In this document: piece after piece, positions 11,801 through 22,812 of the stretch | Numbering within the stretch: position 1 is the stretch's first letter | Layout: each line of letters opens with the position of its first letter | DNA from: Macrolepiota albuminosa | Taxonomy: Eukaryota; Basidiomycota; Agaricomycetes; Agaricales; Agaricaceae | Direction of reading: 5' to 3' | Assembly: GCA_027475525.1 (NCBI GenBank) | Contig: JAMWFC010000116.1 | Span: 1,115,826-1,179,825 of the forward strand | Length of the DNA: 64,000 bases | Notes under the pieces: model-generated | Seen by the model: only the letters and a program-made list of their open reading frames with translations | What the model was told of the DNA's origin: nothing | Database searches by the model: none | Program-made: the position numbers and the translations under genes

Positions 11801-12272
11801 GTGCCACACGCTGCTCAAGCTCTTCCCTATGCAATGAAGGAGGCTGTTGGCAGAGTTGTACTCCGTCTGCAGGCGGTGAACCAGCTGTTTGTGTGGGGGT
11901 ACCACAGTGTAAACAAGAACAAATTTTTTTATGATTTTATGCCAAATGTGGACGACAGGTTCGAGGTTGTTATGGTGGAGAACCCGGCATTCTTTGATGA
12001 TATGGAGCGCGTTGTGTGCACACAGGATGATGCTATATGGCGCTATTTTTGGCAGTTTAACATTGTGAATAGGTGAGCGGGTTGTATTCACTCATTGCAC
12101 GCCCCAGCCGACCGACCCACTTTTACATTTTTTCTTGTTGCTCTTGTTTAGGAACATGATCAAGTTTTGGGACATGTTTGTTTATTGGAAGAAAGAAGGG
12201 AAGTGGCAGGCAGAGATAACGCATTGGGAAAAGGCGGGTTGTGTGGCACCCACTTTTGACCTCGTATATTGA
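11801..12272 (+). CDS. Unrecognised spliced gene, present in two copies
   Basis: Exon 1 (11801-12072) and exon 2 (12152-12272) are joined by a 79-bp GTGAGC...TTTAG intron (12073-12151), giving about 130 aa ending in a TGA at 12270. The intron is supported by comparison: the second copy at 26348-26577 preserves both splice sites and the flanking codons while the intron itself has changed. The protein is rich in Phe, Tyr and Trp (for example DDAIWRYFWQF, then IKFWDMFVYWKKEGKW) and has no motif I recognise. The start is uncertain and the gene may extend upstream. It is probably part of a repeat family rather than a host gene. Confidence 0.4.
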
Positions 12273-14130
12273 TATGACTGTCTCAAAACAGAGACAGAAG
12301 CTGAGGGGTGTGACAAATATATAAAATATATTATACATTGGCGTAAGTCCATACGAGGTAAAAGCTGAAAACTGTAAGCTCTCGTAACAGTCAAAAACTG
12401 TAGACTGAGACAAACGCACCTCAGGACACCTACCAGTACACCACCAGACCACCCAGCAAGCACCCAAAACAACAAAGGTGACGATAAAACGGCAACTCAG
12501 CAGGGATTTGATGGCAACAAGATCACGGCCAAATTGCTGAGATCAATCCCATCAAGCGATCACAAGTCGATCATGATTGAAACTTGACACATGTGTTGAT
12601 GTTCTCCCTACTTAATTGGGCTGATGATAAGTGATGATGTTGTGGGTGAGAGGTTGAGAGTTGGGTAGGAGTTGCTGAGTGGCTGAATGATTGAAACGGA
12701 CTGAGTTAAGTGGTTGAACAGGTCAGCGCGTGTTTGCGGGAAAAGAATATGATTCTTTTGAGTCTGAAAGTTCTTGAGTCGACTGCCTGAAAAGAGGCCG
12801 AGACTCAAGCTAACTACGAGGGACTAGTTAGGTAAGTATGGAAGGATTGTAGTATGAAGTGAAATGAAATAGGGACGGTGGGTGGGGGACGCAAAACGCG
12901 TGGTGTGGGCGTGAATTGATCTAATCGACGCGAAGACAGCAGGAACTGCAAGCGCAGTGTGAGACGACGGTGTATATGTTGTAAGTGGAAGAAAGAAGCT
13001 TACCTGCAAGCGCAGTGTGAGATGACAGTGTCATTCCTCTTTGCGCTCGCAGGTATATAAGTGGTTGTAAACAAAGGATAGGGAAATGTGAAATGTGAAG
13101 TATGAATTATGAAATGTGATAGGTGAGGAGGTATCTAGGCACCAATTAACTTCGGGCAATCACACCCTCTTCACATTGCCCAATCTACTTACGCACATCT
13201 CTGCTACTCTGTACCCACCCACCATCCATCTGTCTAGTCACAAAACAAAACTATGACAAGAGCCCCAAGGAAAGGAACAGAGAAGTGAGGAAGGGAGCTG
13301 GAACAGGGTTTAGCCGAGGGAATCAATGGAAAAACGTTTAGCCTCAGCAAGTGACAGCAAAGTGCATCTACTGGCGCCCAGACCTGGCAAGCCGACCAAC
13401 CGAATGCGAGAATAGCATGGGTAAATGGTGTATCGCATGGAAACACAATGGTCCGTGTGTAAAGGGGAGGAGTATAAAAGGAGCAGGATTTCGGGGAGGC
13501 CTGGCAAGCAACTCACTTGCCATGGCTCGGAGTCCCCAGAGAGCGGATGTCTTAGGCCAACGAGCACTTTAGTTGACTTCGGGTTTTTAGTAGTAATACT
13601 ATTTGCATCCCAATTTTGAGTGTGAAATCAATTTACATTCAAATTAAATTCAATAAAAATTATAAGCTACTTTTACAAAGTGCGCGCTAGTGTGACTACT
13701 GCCCCACGTACTCTGTGAAATTGGGGAATTGAAATATAACAAAGTTTAGTCTGAATTCCATTTTGGACTACTTTACATATAGTAAATACCTCATTTCGCA
13801 TCAATATGTAGGCTGGAAGGCTCAGGCTGTGTGATGTGGACTAAAAGTGATTAAATCCATTATCCCTGTGTTGCAAATCTTAGGCTTTTCATAGACCGTG
13901 TGATGGCCCCCACGGACTTGGATTCTCTCGCTCTTGATGCATACCTACATAGCTGACATCAACAGTATTTCCATCAAACACTTAAGCATGCATTCTGTGG
14001 GCTCATTTCATCAAGCTATTCATGACCTAGGGCACCCAGGAACTGATCAGCCACTGGCACAAATCTACATAAAAGTCCTAATGGTCTGGTCGTCAAATTC
14101 CCTAGGCTGGACCTCCTGCAACCCTTTGCA
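12273..14130. other. No convincing gene
   Basis: Only short shadow ORFs are present. A short imperfect direct repeat (GCAAGCGCAGTGTGAGA) occurs at about 12948 and 13006. A TATA-like GTATAAAAGG lies at 13472 without a supported gene downstream. Otherwise nothing is seen. Confidence 0.4.
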
Positions 14131-14132
14131 TC

Positions 14133-14603
14133 ATGCAGCTTGATTTCCTGCTGCTTCTCTTCCTTGTTTACACCGTCTCTGCTCTTTCCCTGCAGAATAG
14201 GCCATCTCCTCAACTCGATACGGTATATCTTTTGTATTTTCGCTCTGTGGGTGGCATGACTGACAGTGCATCACACATCACACAGCCCACCCCAGCTTTA
14301 AATGCGCTTATTAATAACACTCTACCTGTAAGGGCGACCTCTAGAGGCTGTGGCTCAGTCACACAGCTGGCAGAGGGAGATCCAAAGTGTATTAGAATAT
14401 ATACTGACAATATCAAGGTAGCTACTCACCTGGCAGAGGGAGATCTAAAGAGAACAAGTCTGGGGATTCCCTATGCCAGGTTGGACGCTTCTGGGGCCTC
14501 TGAAGTGTGGGAAACAACTGTACAGTACAACAAAACCTTAAAAACTCAAAAATTGACTAACCAAACAAGTGTGCAAACAAGGGAGGAAAACTCCGGACTT
14601 TAG
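14133..14603 (+). CDS. Doubtful ORF with a signal-like N-terminus, 156 aa
   Basis: An ATG-started ORF begins with a hydrophobic stretch (residues 4-18, Leu/Val-rich, then SALS), which could be a signal peptide. The middle carries a duplicated element, QLAEGD / HLAEGD. No family is recognised, no intron or second copy supports it, and it lies in a repeat-rich stretch. It may be a chance ORF. Confidence 0.2.
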   Translation: MQLDFLLLLFLVYTVSALSLQNRPSPQLDTVYLLYFRSVGGMTDSASHITQPTPALNALINNTLPVRATSRGCGSVTQLAEGDPKCIRIYTDNIKVATHLAEGDLKRTSLGIPYARLDASGASEVWETTVQYNKTLKTQKLTNQTSVQTREENSGL

Positions 14604-15159
14604 AAGTCAGAAAGGCAAACTCTGGCTTATCTAAGCAGCCTGGAGCGGTGCTGAAGGGCCCACACTTGTCTGAGTGATAGCTAAAGAACCAGAGCACCTC
14701 AAAGGTTGAGAATAGTACTAACAGATAGTGTTGAAAAAGTAGTAATGGCAAAATGAGAGAATGATAGAAGAAATAAGGAAGTGAATGAAAGGAGAGTGAA
14801 GAATAAAGAGTGAAAAAAGAAAGGAATGAGGAGTCCCCTGACACTACCTGAATCAGGGACTGACATTCCCAGTGTAAACACAAGCACACCAGATACCCAG
14901 CCCCTGCATTTGGCAAAACGCTTCAGCCTCTCCTACATATGTTCAAAATGTCGTTACCATGTGTTCGAGGGCGCATTGGCAGGGACCGGCGTGTCATCCA
15001 CTCAGCCAGGGATACTACGGGTACACATATGTGGTGAAGCAATTCGGTGCATCTGGTGCAATGGGCATCCTTAAGGTTACAAAACAAATGGGGGTGCTGC
15101 TTTTGCAGACGCACAACATTATGCGGGAAGCACAGCAAAGTACATAACATGATACAACC

Positions 15160-15290
15160 ATAGATCACATACCTCTACGCCTGGGGATGGCTTTATGCCC
15201 TTCCCATTCATGCCTCGACTTGAGTCAGCATTCGCATTCACATTTCCAGGTCCATTAAACTCCTGCCCCTGTGTCGCAGCATATCGCAAT
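15160..15290 (+). repeat. Dispersed repeat segment Z (copy A)
   Basis: About 120 bp starting ATACAACCATAGATCACATA and including GCCTCGACTTGAGTCAGC is repeated at 26578-26697 with a few differences. It is part of the same mosaic as segments X and Y. Confidence 0.7.
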
Positions 15291-15637
15291 AACGTATAAT
15301 TGATAATACAATACAATATGATCTGGGAGTCAATAATCAAAGATCATTTTTATAAGTACAAGTAAGATAAGAAGTAAATGATAGAGGCTCACCTGGGAGT
15401 CAATAATCGAAGATGATTTTGACCCCAGGTGGCGACGTGTTTATAACTAGTCATAAAGGTAAGACATGTGGAGTAGGGTCGAGGGCTTTTTGAATAGTAT
15501 GAGTAAGTCATATAGAAAACATTTGAAAAAGACATAAATAAAATGAAACATACAAATTTATGACAATAATATATGACGTTAGAATAAATCGCCGTATAAC
15601 CGAAGTTGTCAGTCAATTTCCTCGACAATAAGTACAG

Positions 15638-15831
15638 TGTCCGGTCTAGGTATGTGTGTAACTCACCCTCAGTCGTCGTATACTTGACTGAGGGTTTGTG
15701 CACTGTATAAGCATATATATATGTGTTCATCAAGTCTGTTAGAGTTGAATATAATAATTAATGAAGTAATGTAGTGACCCTTGGTTGTCATATCTCGGCA
15801 CTTACGGTGGTCATGCCATCGGCATCCAACA
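15638..15831 (-). repeat. Copia 3' LTR
   Basis: 194 bp; on the minus strand it begins TGTTGGATGC. It matches 20922-21115 over its whole length with a handful of substitutions. An additional 10 bp (ATAAGTACAG) outside the assumed end are also shared, so the inner boundary on this side is uncertain by about 10 bp. Confidence 0.85.
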
Positions 15832-15884
15832 CTCCTCCTCACCGTAAGTGTGATGAGATGACTCCTCCTCACGTGAAACATGGC

Positions 15885-18800
15885 TCAGGCTAATCTCAGT
15901 ATCCCTCGAAGTCGAGAAAACCACAGTAGGGGAAGGGGCTTCATAAATAGATCCGCTATATTGTCCTTTGTGTTGATATAACGTACGGTGAGCTCTTTCA
16001 ATGCTACTCGTTCTTGTAGAAAGTGATACTTGATGTCTACGTGCTTCACACGTGAGTGTAACATGGGATCCTCCAACAAATTTATGGCCGCGTTATTGTC
16101 ACACATCAGTGTAGTTGCATCCTGAGCAGGGTAACCAATTGCCTGAAGGAGAGTTCGCAGCCAAACACACTCTTGTGCTGCTTTGAAAGCCGCCATATAT
16201 TTGGCTTTGCATGATGGTGCCACTACTGTCCTTTGTTTTTGTGAGGCCCAGGAGACTATACCAGTTCCTAGAGACCAAGCGTAACCGCCGACGCTGCGTC
16301 ACGTATTGAGGCAATTAGCCCAATCCGAATCTGTGAATCCCACAAGCAAAACAGGAGATGATCCTCCTAGACAAAGTTTGAAGTCCCTCGTGCCCTTCAG
16401 GTAGCGCACTACTCATATGGCCGCATTCCAATGTGTTACAGAATAGGAGTCAAAGTATTGGCTGAGCTGCTGCACCGCATATTGTATGTCAGGTCTCGAG
16501 GATATTGCCAGCCAGAGCAAGCCCCCCACTAGTCTTCGGTAGGGTATCCAAGCAATGTTCTTCCGTTCTTTTTGTGTCAGCTTAGAATAGTCTGTCCTCT
16601 GTAACTTCAAACCAGGTTCCATTGGTAAGGATAATGGATTGGCATCCCTCTGGCCAAACTGTGAGACCAGTCTGTCTATGATTGGGCCCTGTGAGAGGTA
16701 TACCGCCTTGTTTGTTCTATCCCACTCAACAGCAATTCCAACAATCTGTCGTGGTGTACCCAAATCTGAGATGGTCCAAGCCTCTTGAAGTTGAGACTTG
16801 AAGTGTTTGTTTGCGTGCTTAGAACTTGCAATTGATAGGAAGTCATCCACATGGATGGCCGCAATGACTATTCCATGATCAGACTTCCTATAATAAACAC
16901 ACGACTCACAGGCCAGTCTCGTAAAGCCCCACTTTCCCACCATGTGTTCATTCAGAGTTTGGTTCCAGATTCACCCTGCCTGCTTCATACCGTAAAGTCC
17001 CCTCTCTAGCTTGCACACATAGTCCTCCATCCCTGGCTCCTCAAAACCTTGTGGTTGCTCCATGTACATTGTCTCCTCCTCTGGTAGAATACCATATAGA
17101 AAAGCGGTTTTCACATCGATTTGCATAGCATCCCAACCTTGTGTCGCTGCAAGATGGAGTAGAATATGCCATGATTCCGTGCGTGCTGTAGGTGAGGTGG
17201 TCTTTGTATACTCCTTTCCATAAACTTGATCAAAACCTTGTAGGACATGTCAAACCTTGAACTGCACTATATCGCCCTTCTCATTGCGCTTAAGTGCAAA
17301 TACTGGTCAGCCTCGATGTATTCTGTGTCCAGGAGGTACTTTATCTCTTGGAATCAGCCGATACACTCCCATCTCCTTCAATGATTTCAACTCATCCTTG
17401 TAAGCTAGCTTCCATCTCTCTGCATCAGGTGACTCCTTTGCTTGATTCCACGTCTTAGGTACTCCCGGGTCCATATCTTCAGCATCGATTCCCAAATCAT
17501 GCTCAGTCATGTTGAGTGCAGTGAGTATTTGATCTAAATTTTCATTCTCACCCTCGACAATCTGTGGGACCTGTTCTTGTTCATTCTCACGGTGATGGAG
17601 TTCATCAAGAGCACACTGATGGTCAGCCCTTGCTTTGCAAATCCAAGCTGCTGAATCTTTTGACTCTCTTACAGCTCGCTCAACCGGGGTTTCCAATATG
17701 TTGTCAGGTCTACTCCTAGCAGTGGGTACGGGAATTCGTGCTGATCGACGTGGTAGTTCTTGTGCTGGCTCGGCTGGTTGTTCTTGGAGAACTGGATCTG
17801 CAGGGATGTCTAACAGAGCATTGACTAGCTCTGTTCTATTATCTCTATTGTGCGTAATGTTTGGAGAACTGGATCTGCAGGGATGTCTAACAGAGCATTG
17901 ACTAGCTCTGTTCTATTATCTCTATTGTGCGTAATGTCTCTTCATCATCATCTGGGATTATGTAAGGTTGATCTGCTGCCTTTGCTGTTATAGCATCAAT
18001 AGTTGGTATCTCTTCATGATTTGGAACTACTGGAGGTAGCGTGGGTTTGGCTGATGTGTAATCATCTTGATGTTCGACAAACCTAACGTGGTATGTGCTG
18101 TATACCCATTTTGATGTCTTGTCATAACATCTGTATGCCTTTGCTTTAGGGTCATAGCCTATTAGCGTACATTCAATTGCTCTCTCATAGATCTTTGGGT
18201 TGTGTTTTCCTAGGACGAGGACATAAACTTGGCACCCTATTTCGCGAATATAGGAATAGTTTGGTTTCTTGTCATACCATAATTCATCTGGTGTGACATT
18301 GCTCATGGCTGAGGTCCTAGTCTTTCCATGTAGGTGGGTTGCTGTTAAGTAAAACTCATCCCAGAGAAATGCTGGACACTGTGCATATAATCTCATAGCG
18401 ACGCTCTTGCCCATAAGTGTCCTGTGCATTCGCTCAACACACCCAAGATGTGCTGATGTGTATATGGCCCCACGCTGTGTCGTTATTCCTTGGGATCTGA
18501 ACCACAGCTCATTGTCCTTGGCTATGATCTCTGAGTCGTTTCCAGAGCGGAGAATCCCAACATTCAAGCCTGTTTCTACCTGTCTAGCAAGAATCCATGC
18601 TTTTAGCTCTTCAAATGCATCACTCTTCAATTTCAATGGTATGGACCAAGGTTTATTTATATAGTCATTGACTATATTCATGATGTAGTTATTCCCAGTT
18701 TGCGACGTAATATCCTGCTTTCCTGTTAGGTCCACCCATACTATCCCAAGTTTCCGCATCGCTTGGTGACCCACACCTTCTTCTCTAATTTTTGGGACCG

Positions 18801-20601
18801 GTGTTCTAGTCTGTTTGCCAAGGATGCACTCGTTACATTTCGGTGGTTTGGTAGTGAAGGTATGTGGCATACCTTCAACCATTCCAGTCCTTGCCATTTC
18901 TATAACAGTTTGGTAATTGACATGGCCTAACCGGCGGTGCCATGTAACAATATTGGGCGTGGAGTTGACAGTAAATGCGGATTCGGTGCAGAGATTTAGT
19001 GAGTATAAGTTCTTCATAGGAAGCAGGGTTCCGTTTGCGATTAATTTGTTTGTTGTTCCTTTGAATAGCATAGCGTTTTTATTGTTAAACGTGGTAAATA
19101 TACCATTCTTCATTGCCATTGAGCTAACTGACAAGAGTCGAACCGAAGCTTTAGGGACAAGAAGTGCATCATCAAGTATCAGGTGAGAGCCATTAGCGAG
19201 TTGTAATTTCATCTGCCCTATGGCCGTAGCGAAAACTGTAGATCCACCTACACCTTGGATTGACTTATTTGGTATAGGTTTTAGTGAGGTAAAGTCGGTA
19301 GCGTCTGGGGATATATGCACTGTCATGCCTGAATCCAAGTAGAAAGGGTATACGTCAGGCATAGTGGTGGCGCTGGACAGTGTTGTTTCAGTTGGAGTCG
19401 GTGGTGTATAGTCCTTCCAGTCAACACCGACCACTGACTCCTCCTCCAGCGCAATCCACGCATCAATCTCCATGCCCTCAGCAGTTTCAAGGTGACCTGG
19501 AATAGTATCAGACACCAACCCTGCAAACTCAGACTTTGACACCGTAGTCGGCATCTTACTTGCATGAGTTGCAAGGTACGTAGCTAGCGTATCACTATCA
19601 CCCTCCACTGTAAATGCTGAGCCACTAGCAGGGGTAATAGTGAGCTTTGTGGAACCTTTCTTCTTGTCACGGCCCTCTCTCTTTGCCTTGTAATGTGCTA
19701 GATGGGCAGCCTTTGCCTCATCAAGCGTCTTCCCTGCCATCCCGCCGCCATCAAGAATACACCACGGCTTAGTATGACCTGTATAGTTCCCACGACCTTT
19801 GGCTTTGCATGCATCGCAGACCAGGTCACCTCGGCCTGTTGACCTAGCCACCAGTGCAGCAGGTTGGGTATCCGGCATGCCCCAGTCAGCAGTATACAAG
19901 GTCTGCTCATTCTCTAAGAAGCGACGAATGTCATTAGGGCCATATGGGGCAGCCACGGTGGCTGCAGCCAGGTCACAGGAAATAATAGATTGTGCATTTG
20001 CATACAGCGAGTTGTTGGACAATGAGGACAGGGCAGCAATGGACTGTAAAAGTTCCTTCATGACAGTCCCAACATCAAACGCACGATTAATCTTTTTGAA
20101 GATACGGTCTATCGTCTTGGTAATTGGTTCAGCTGGGGAACACTTCGTAGTCAGTGCTTCTTGAAGTAGACGGACCTGCTGAACAGGTCCAGCTCCTCCA
20201 TGTCTTGTTTGTAGGTACTCCCACAATGCCTTCGCATCAATCGAGTCATCAGCTAGGTTACGCTCGGATTCAGACAACCCCAACATCAAAAAGGATCAAG
20301 CCAAGCAGTTATTCGATTGCCAATTGCGATAAGCACAAGGTTCGAACACCTTATGAGGGAGCTCAGGAGGATCGAAGACATATTCATACAAGCCAGACAT
20401 GGTGAGTTCAAGTTTCATAAACTTTGACCATGGAGTCCACTTCCCGTCATCTTTCACCAACAGTTCTCCAGAGTATCGGAGCGACACCTTAATCTGTGTG
20501 ATGACCGGTGTAGAGCCGTCAACCCTACGCATCTCTGCTTCCTCAGCATTCTGTGCACTCAGGAGTAACTCCGCAACACTTCCAGTAGGAGAAGAAGTCA
20601 T
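15885..20601 (-). pseudogene. Copia gag-pol pseudogene
   Basis: The frame starts at 20601 with a DUF4219/UBN2-type gag. It continues with a protease signature YLDSG (about residue 320 of the 795-aa piece), the GAG-pre-integrase zinc site (WHRRLGH ... CNEC, about 447-488), and an integrase core with its first Asp and a later Glu (GCVERMH). In the usual second Asp position it reads SGNDSE. Reverse transcriptase follows, with IDVKTAFLYG and HVDD in place of YVDD, then RNase H (CDNNAAINLL). Premature stops, all TGA and at positions where the family has Arg, lie at 20296, 17307, 17250, 16971, 16413 and 16299 (lower coordinate of each). A frame change coincides with the 77-bp duplication at 17.8 kb. 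Confidence 0.9.
17784..17937. repeat. Perfect 77-bp tandem duplication (4 of 5)
   Basis: Bases 17784-17860 equal the bases 77 positions later exactly, with no extra matching base on either side. It lies between integrase and reverse transcriptase of the Copia element, where the frame is lost. Removing one copy does not by itself rejoin the two frames, so another indel is present too. Confidence 0.97.
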
Positions 20602-20921
20602 TGTATAAAGAGATGTGGCGGGAGATATTCAATCAGGTTAAATTAGTACACGATGCAACGTGTCTGGTAGTCAAAAATTAGTGTCAGGGCAACAGCCCAC
20701 TAATATCAGAAAGTTGGTCCGTCCAAAAAAAACAAGGTCCTGGTTGTCAAGTCATACTTCAGTGTACGGAGCAGCACTCTCCCATAACCTGTTACAACCT
20801 AAGACCTAAATATACACGGGTAAGTTACGTGCACCTCAGTCATCATATACTTGACTGAGATTAGCCTACCTAAATATACATGGGTAAGTTACGTGCACTA
20901 GTAAGGTAGGCATAAGTACAG

Positions 20922-21115
20922 TGTCCAGTCTAGGTATGTGTGTAACTCACCCTCAGTCGTCGTATACTTGACTGAGGGTTTGTGCACTGTATGAGCATAT
21001 ATATATGTGTTCATCAAGTCTGTTAGGGTTGAATATAATAATTAATAAAGTAATGTAGTGACCCTTGGTTGTCATATCTCGGCACTTACGGTGGTCATGC
21101 CATCAGCATCCAACA
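20922..21115 (-). repeat. Copia 5' LTR
   Basis: 194 bp, near-identical partner of 15638-15831. It ends at CAACA (21111-21115) on the plus strand, which is the start TGTTG on the coding strand. Confidence 0.85.
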
Positions 21116-21357
21116 AACTTTCACGAGGCCAATGTGCACAGAGTCGCAGGACTCACGTGCTCACCCAATAGGGAGCGAGTTGAGACATTGGTATTCTTTC
21201 CAATCTCAACGCTTACTCCCTAGGTGGGTTTCCTACTTACTTACTTACTTCCCAAATCTCAACGCTCATAGTACTGCGACATAGTATTTTGTTATTACCT
21301 GGCTTCGCAATCGTTGAAACTCAATACACCTTATATCACCTCGTATCACTCCGATAT

Positions 21358-22812
21358 ATGAGTTCGCATGGCAGACAAACCTCCAGTTCCACTCCTCAGT
21401 GCACGGCTACTGGACTGGCTCGAGAACCTGACCTAGGATCCACCTCCCAAACATTCACAGAAAATTTTTCCGAGTACCAGTCAGAAGGGGCTCATGCCCC
21501 GGCCGAGCCTCGCAGAACGTCTTGGGACCCTACCCCAGAAGCAGCACAGCTGTCTGAAGAGGAGAAGCAAATCTTTGATGAACTCGAAAGCATTGTCGAC
21601 AGATTTTGGCAAGGACAGCAAACAAAAATCAATTCCATTACCTCCGTCGTCGAAAGAATCCAAAAATCCAACCTTGCAGAGAACCTTGCTTGACAGGCTC
21701 TCACTGGTTATCTCGGAATACTTGACTCTGTTGAAAAGAAAGAGAGAGTATGACAAAAGCGAGCTTTGCACCGGGAAAAGGCTGAAAAGCAAAGCGAGCA
21801 GCATAGACAAAACGCCGAGTTGCAGTCTTCTAAGGAGAATAGAACCAGTGCCGGTCATATCGAGGGAGGAGAAATCAATAGAGGATACTTGCCTGTCCGC
21901 CGAGCACAACTGGTCCAGCAAGGATCAGATGTCAACAACGAATCTTACAATATCAAGGGACCTTCTGAATCTGGCGCTGAGAGGAGTGGGACGAAAGTCA
22001 AGAAGCAGAAAGTCAGAGAGAGCGACTTCCCTTGGTATGAAGAAGAAAGACTTGCTCAAGAGAATGAAGACCCTCAATGTGTCCGAAATAGAGAGTTGCT
22101 CCAACTTTACCTCAAGAACCCCACTGTGGCCAAACGACAGATCACCATGTCCCAAGCAGCTCCCTGTAACTTCCCATTGACAGAATGGGATAAACTCTTT
22201 AGAGGAGAACTTGCAGATTTCGATGCCATCTATTCCGCTATCCACCATATTGGAGCTCCTTGAGAGAATTGAGGGCATATCAGAAACCATGAAATCATCC
22301 TTGGTTACAGCGATCCGATTCAAAGAGTTGAGGACCTCAGCCAATGGACTGTCACTGCAAACCTCTATGGAGAGGCCCTTGGGTTTGCATGGCCCAACCA
22401 AAAAGAAGAATGGTCTAACCATTACCGCTACATTGTCGGCCTCTTCTCTGCCAAGCCATCAGGTCTACATGCCAGTGTCATCAAGTTTGAGAAAGCTGTT
22501 TGAGCACGAGTCGGAGCTGGGACAAGGATGTTACTCACAGACAGAGGAATGTTTGATGACCTCCGGGATGCCATCCTTGACACTGGAGGAATCAACCACT
22601 GTGGCTCATTGCGGAAAGGTGGAGGAAAGTCGGCTATCAATCAATCAAGTGGAGGTGGAGAACCACAAGGGAACAGCTGAGCAGTATGCAAGAGGTGGAA
22701 CACAAATCTTGGATGTCCTTTCAATGCCAGCAAATGCTTCTGGAGGCACGTGTGTTGGAGATGTGGGGGAAACCATCGAAACACAGAGTGTCCGCAAAAC
22801 ATCACGAATTGA
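21358..22812 (+). pseudogene. DIRS gag pseudogene with six in-frame TGAs
   Basis: A single frame from ATG 21358 to TGA 22810 encodes about 485 codons. It is interrupted by TGA at 21691, 21751, 22261, 22270, 22501 and 22678 and by no TAA or TAG. The middle part contains QWTVTANLYGEALGFAWPNQ and the end contains a zinc knuckle of form C-x2-C-x3-H-x4-C (CWRCGGNHRNTEC). Each TGA can be explained as a CGA arginine codon changed by one C to T step. The out-of-frame ORF that covers its second half is only the upstream extension of the RT frame. Confidence 0.75.

Larger units (their letters stand above)
15638..21115 (-). mobile_element. Copia LTR retrotransposon, full length but dead
   Basis: Two 194-bp near-identical LTRs bound a minus-strand internal region that encodes, in order, gag, protease, integrase, reverse transcriptase and RNase H, the Copia order. 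The right LTR (20922-21115) is the 5' LTR and the left (15638-15831) is the 3' LTR. A purine-rich tract (GGTGAGGAGGAG on the minus strand) abuts the 3' LTR. The LTRs differ at only a few positions, but the frame has six TGA stops and one frameshift. No target-site duplication is evident. A tract with further LTR-like pieces lies just inside the 5' LTR (20800-20910). Confidence 0.9.

Noticed and set aside
11570..12091. 173-aa minus-strand ORF
   Set aside because: It lies opposite the spliced unknown gene; the plus-strand reading is supported by a second copy with conserved splice sites, the minus reading is not.
13465..13485. TATA-box-like GTATAAAAGG with GC-rich flank
   Set aside because: No supported coding sequence or transcript-like structure follows, so a promoter cannot be claimed.
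20805..20905. Imperfect repeat of about 64-bp period near the Copia 5' LTR
   Set aside because: Not perfect and not 77 bp; it is natural variation of LTR-related sequence and was kept apart from the five 77-bp duplications.
22211..22790. First 190 codons of the 811-aa DIRS ORF as part of the RT protein
   Set aside because: This part overlaps the gag frame, which carries the recognisable gag and zinc-knuckle motifs; the RT frame is merely open there.
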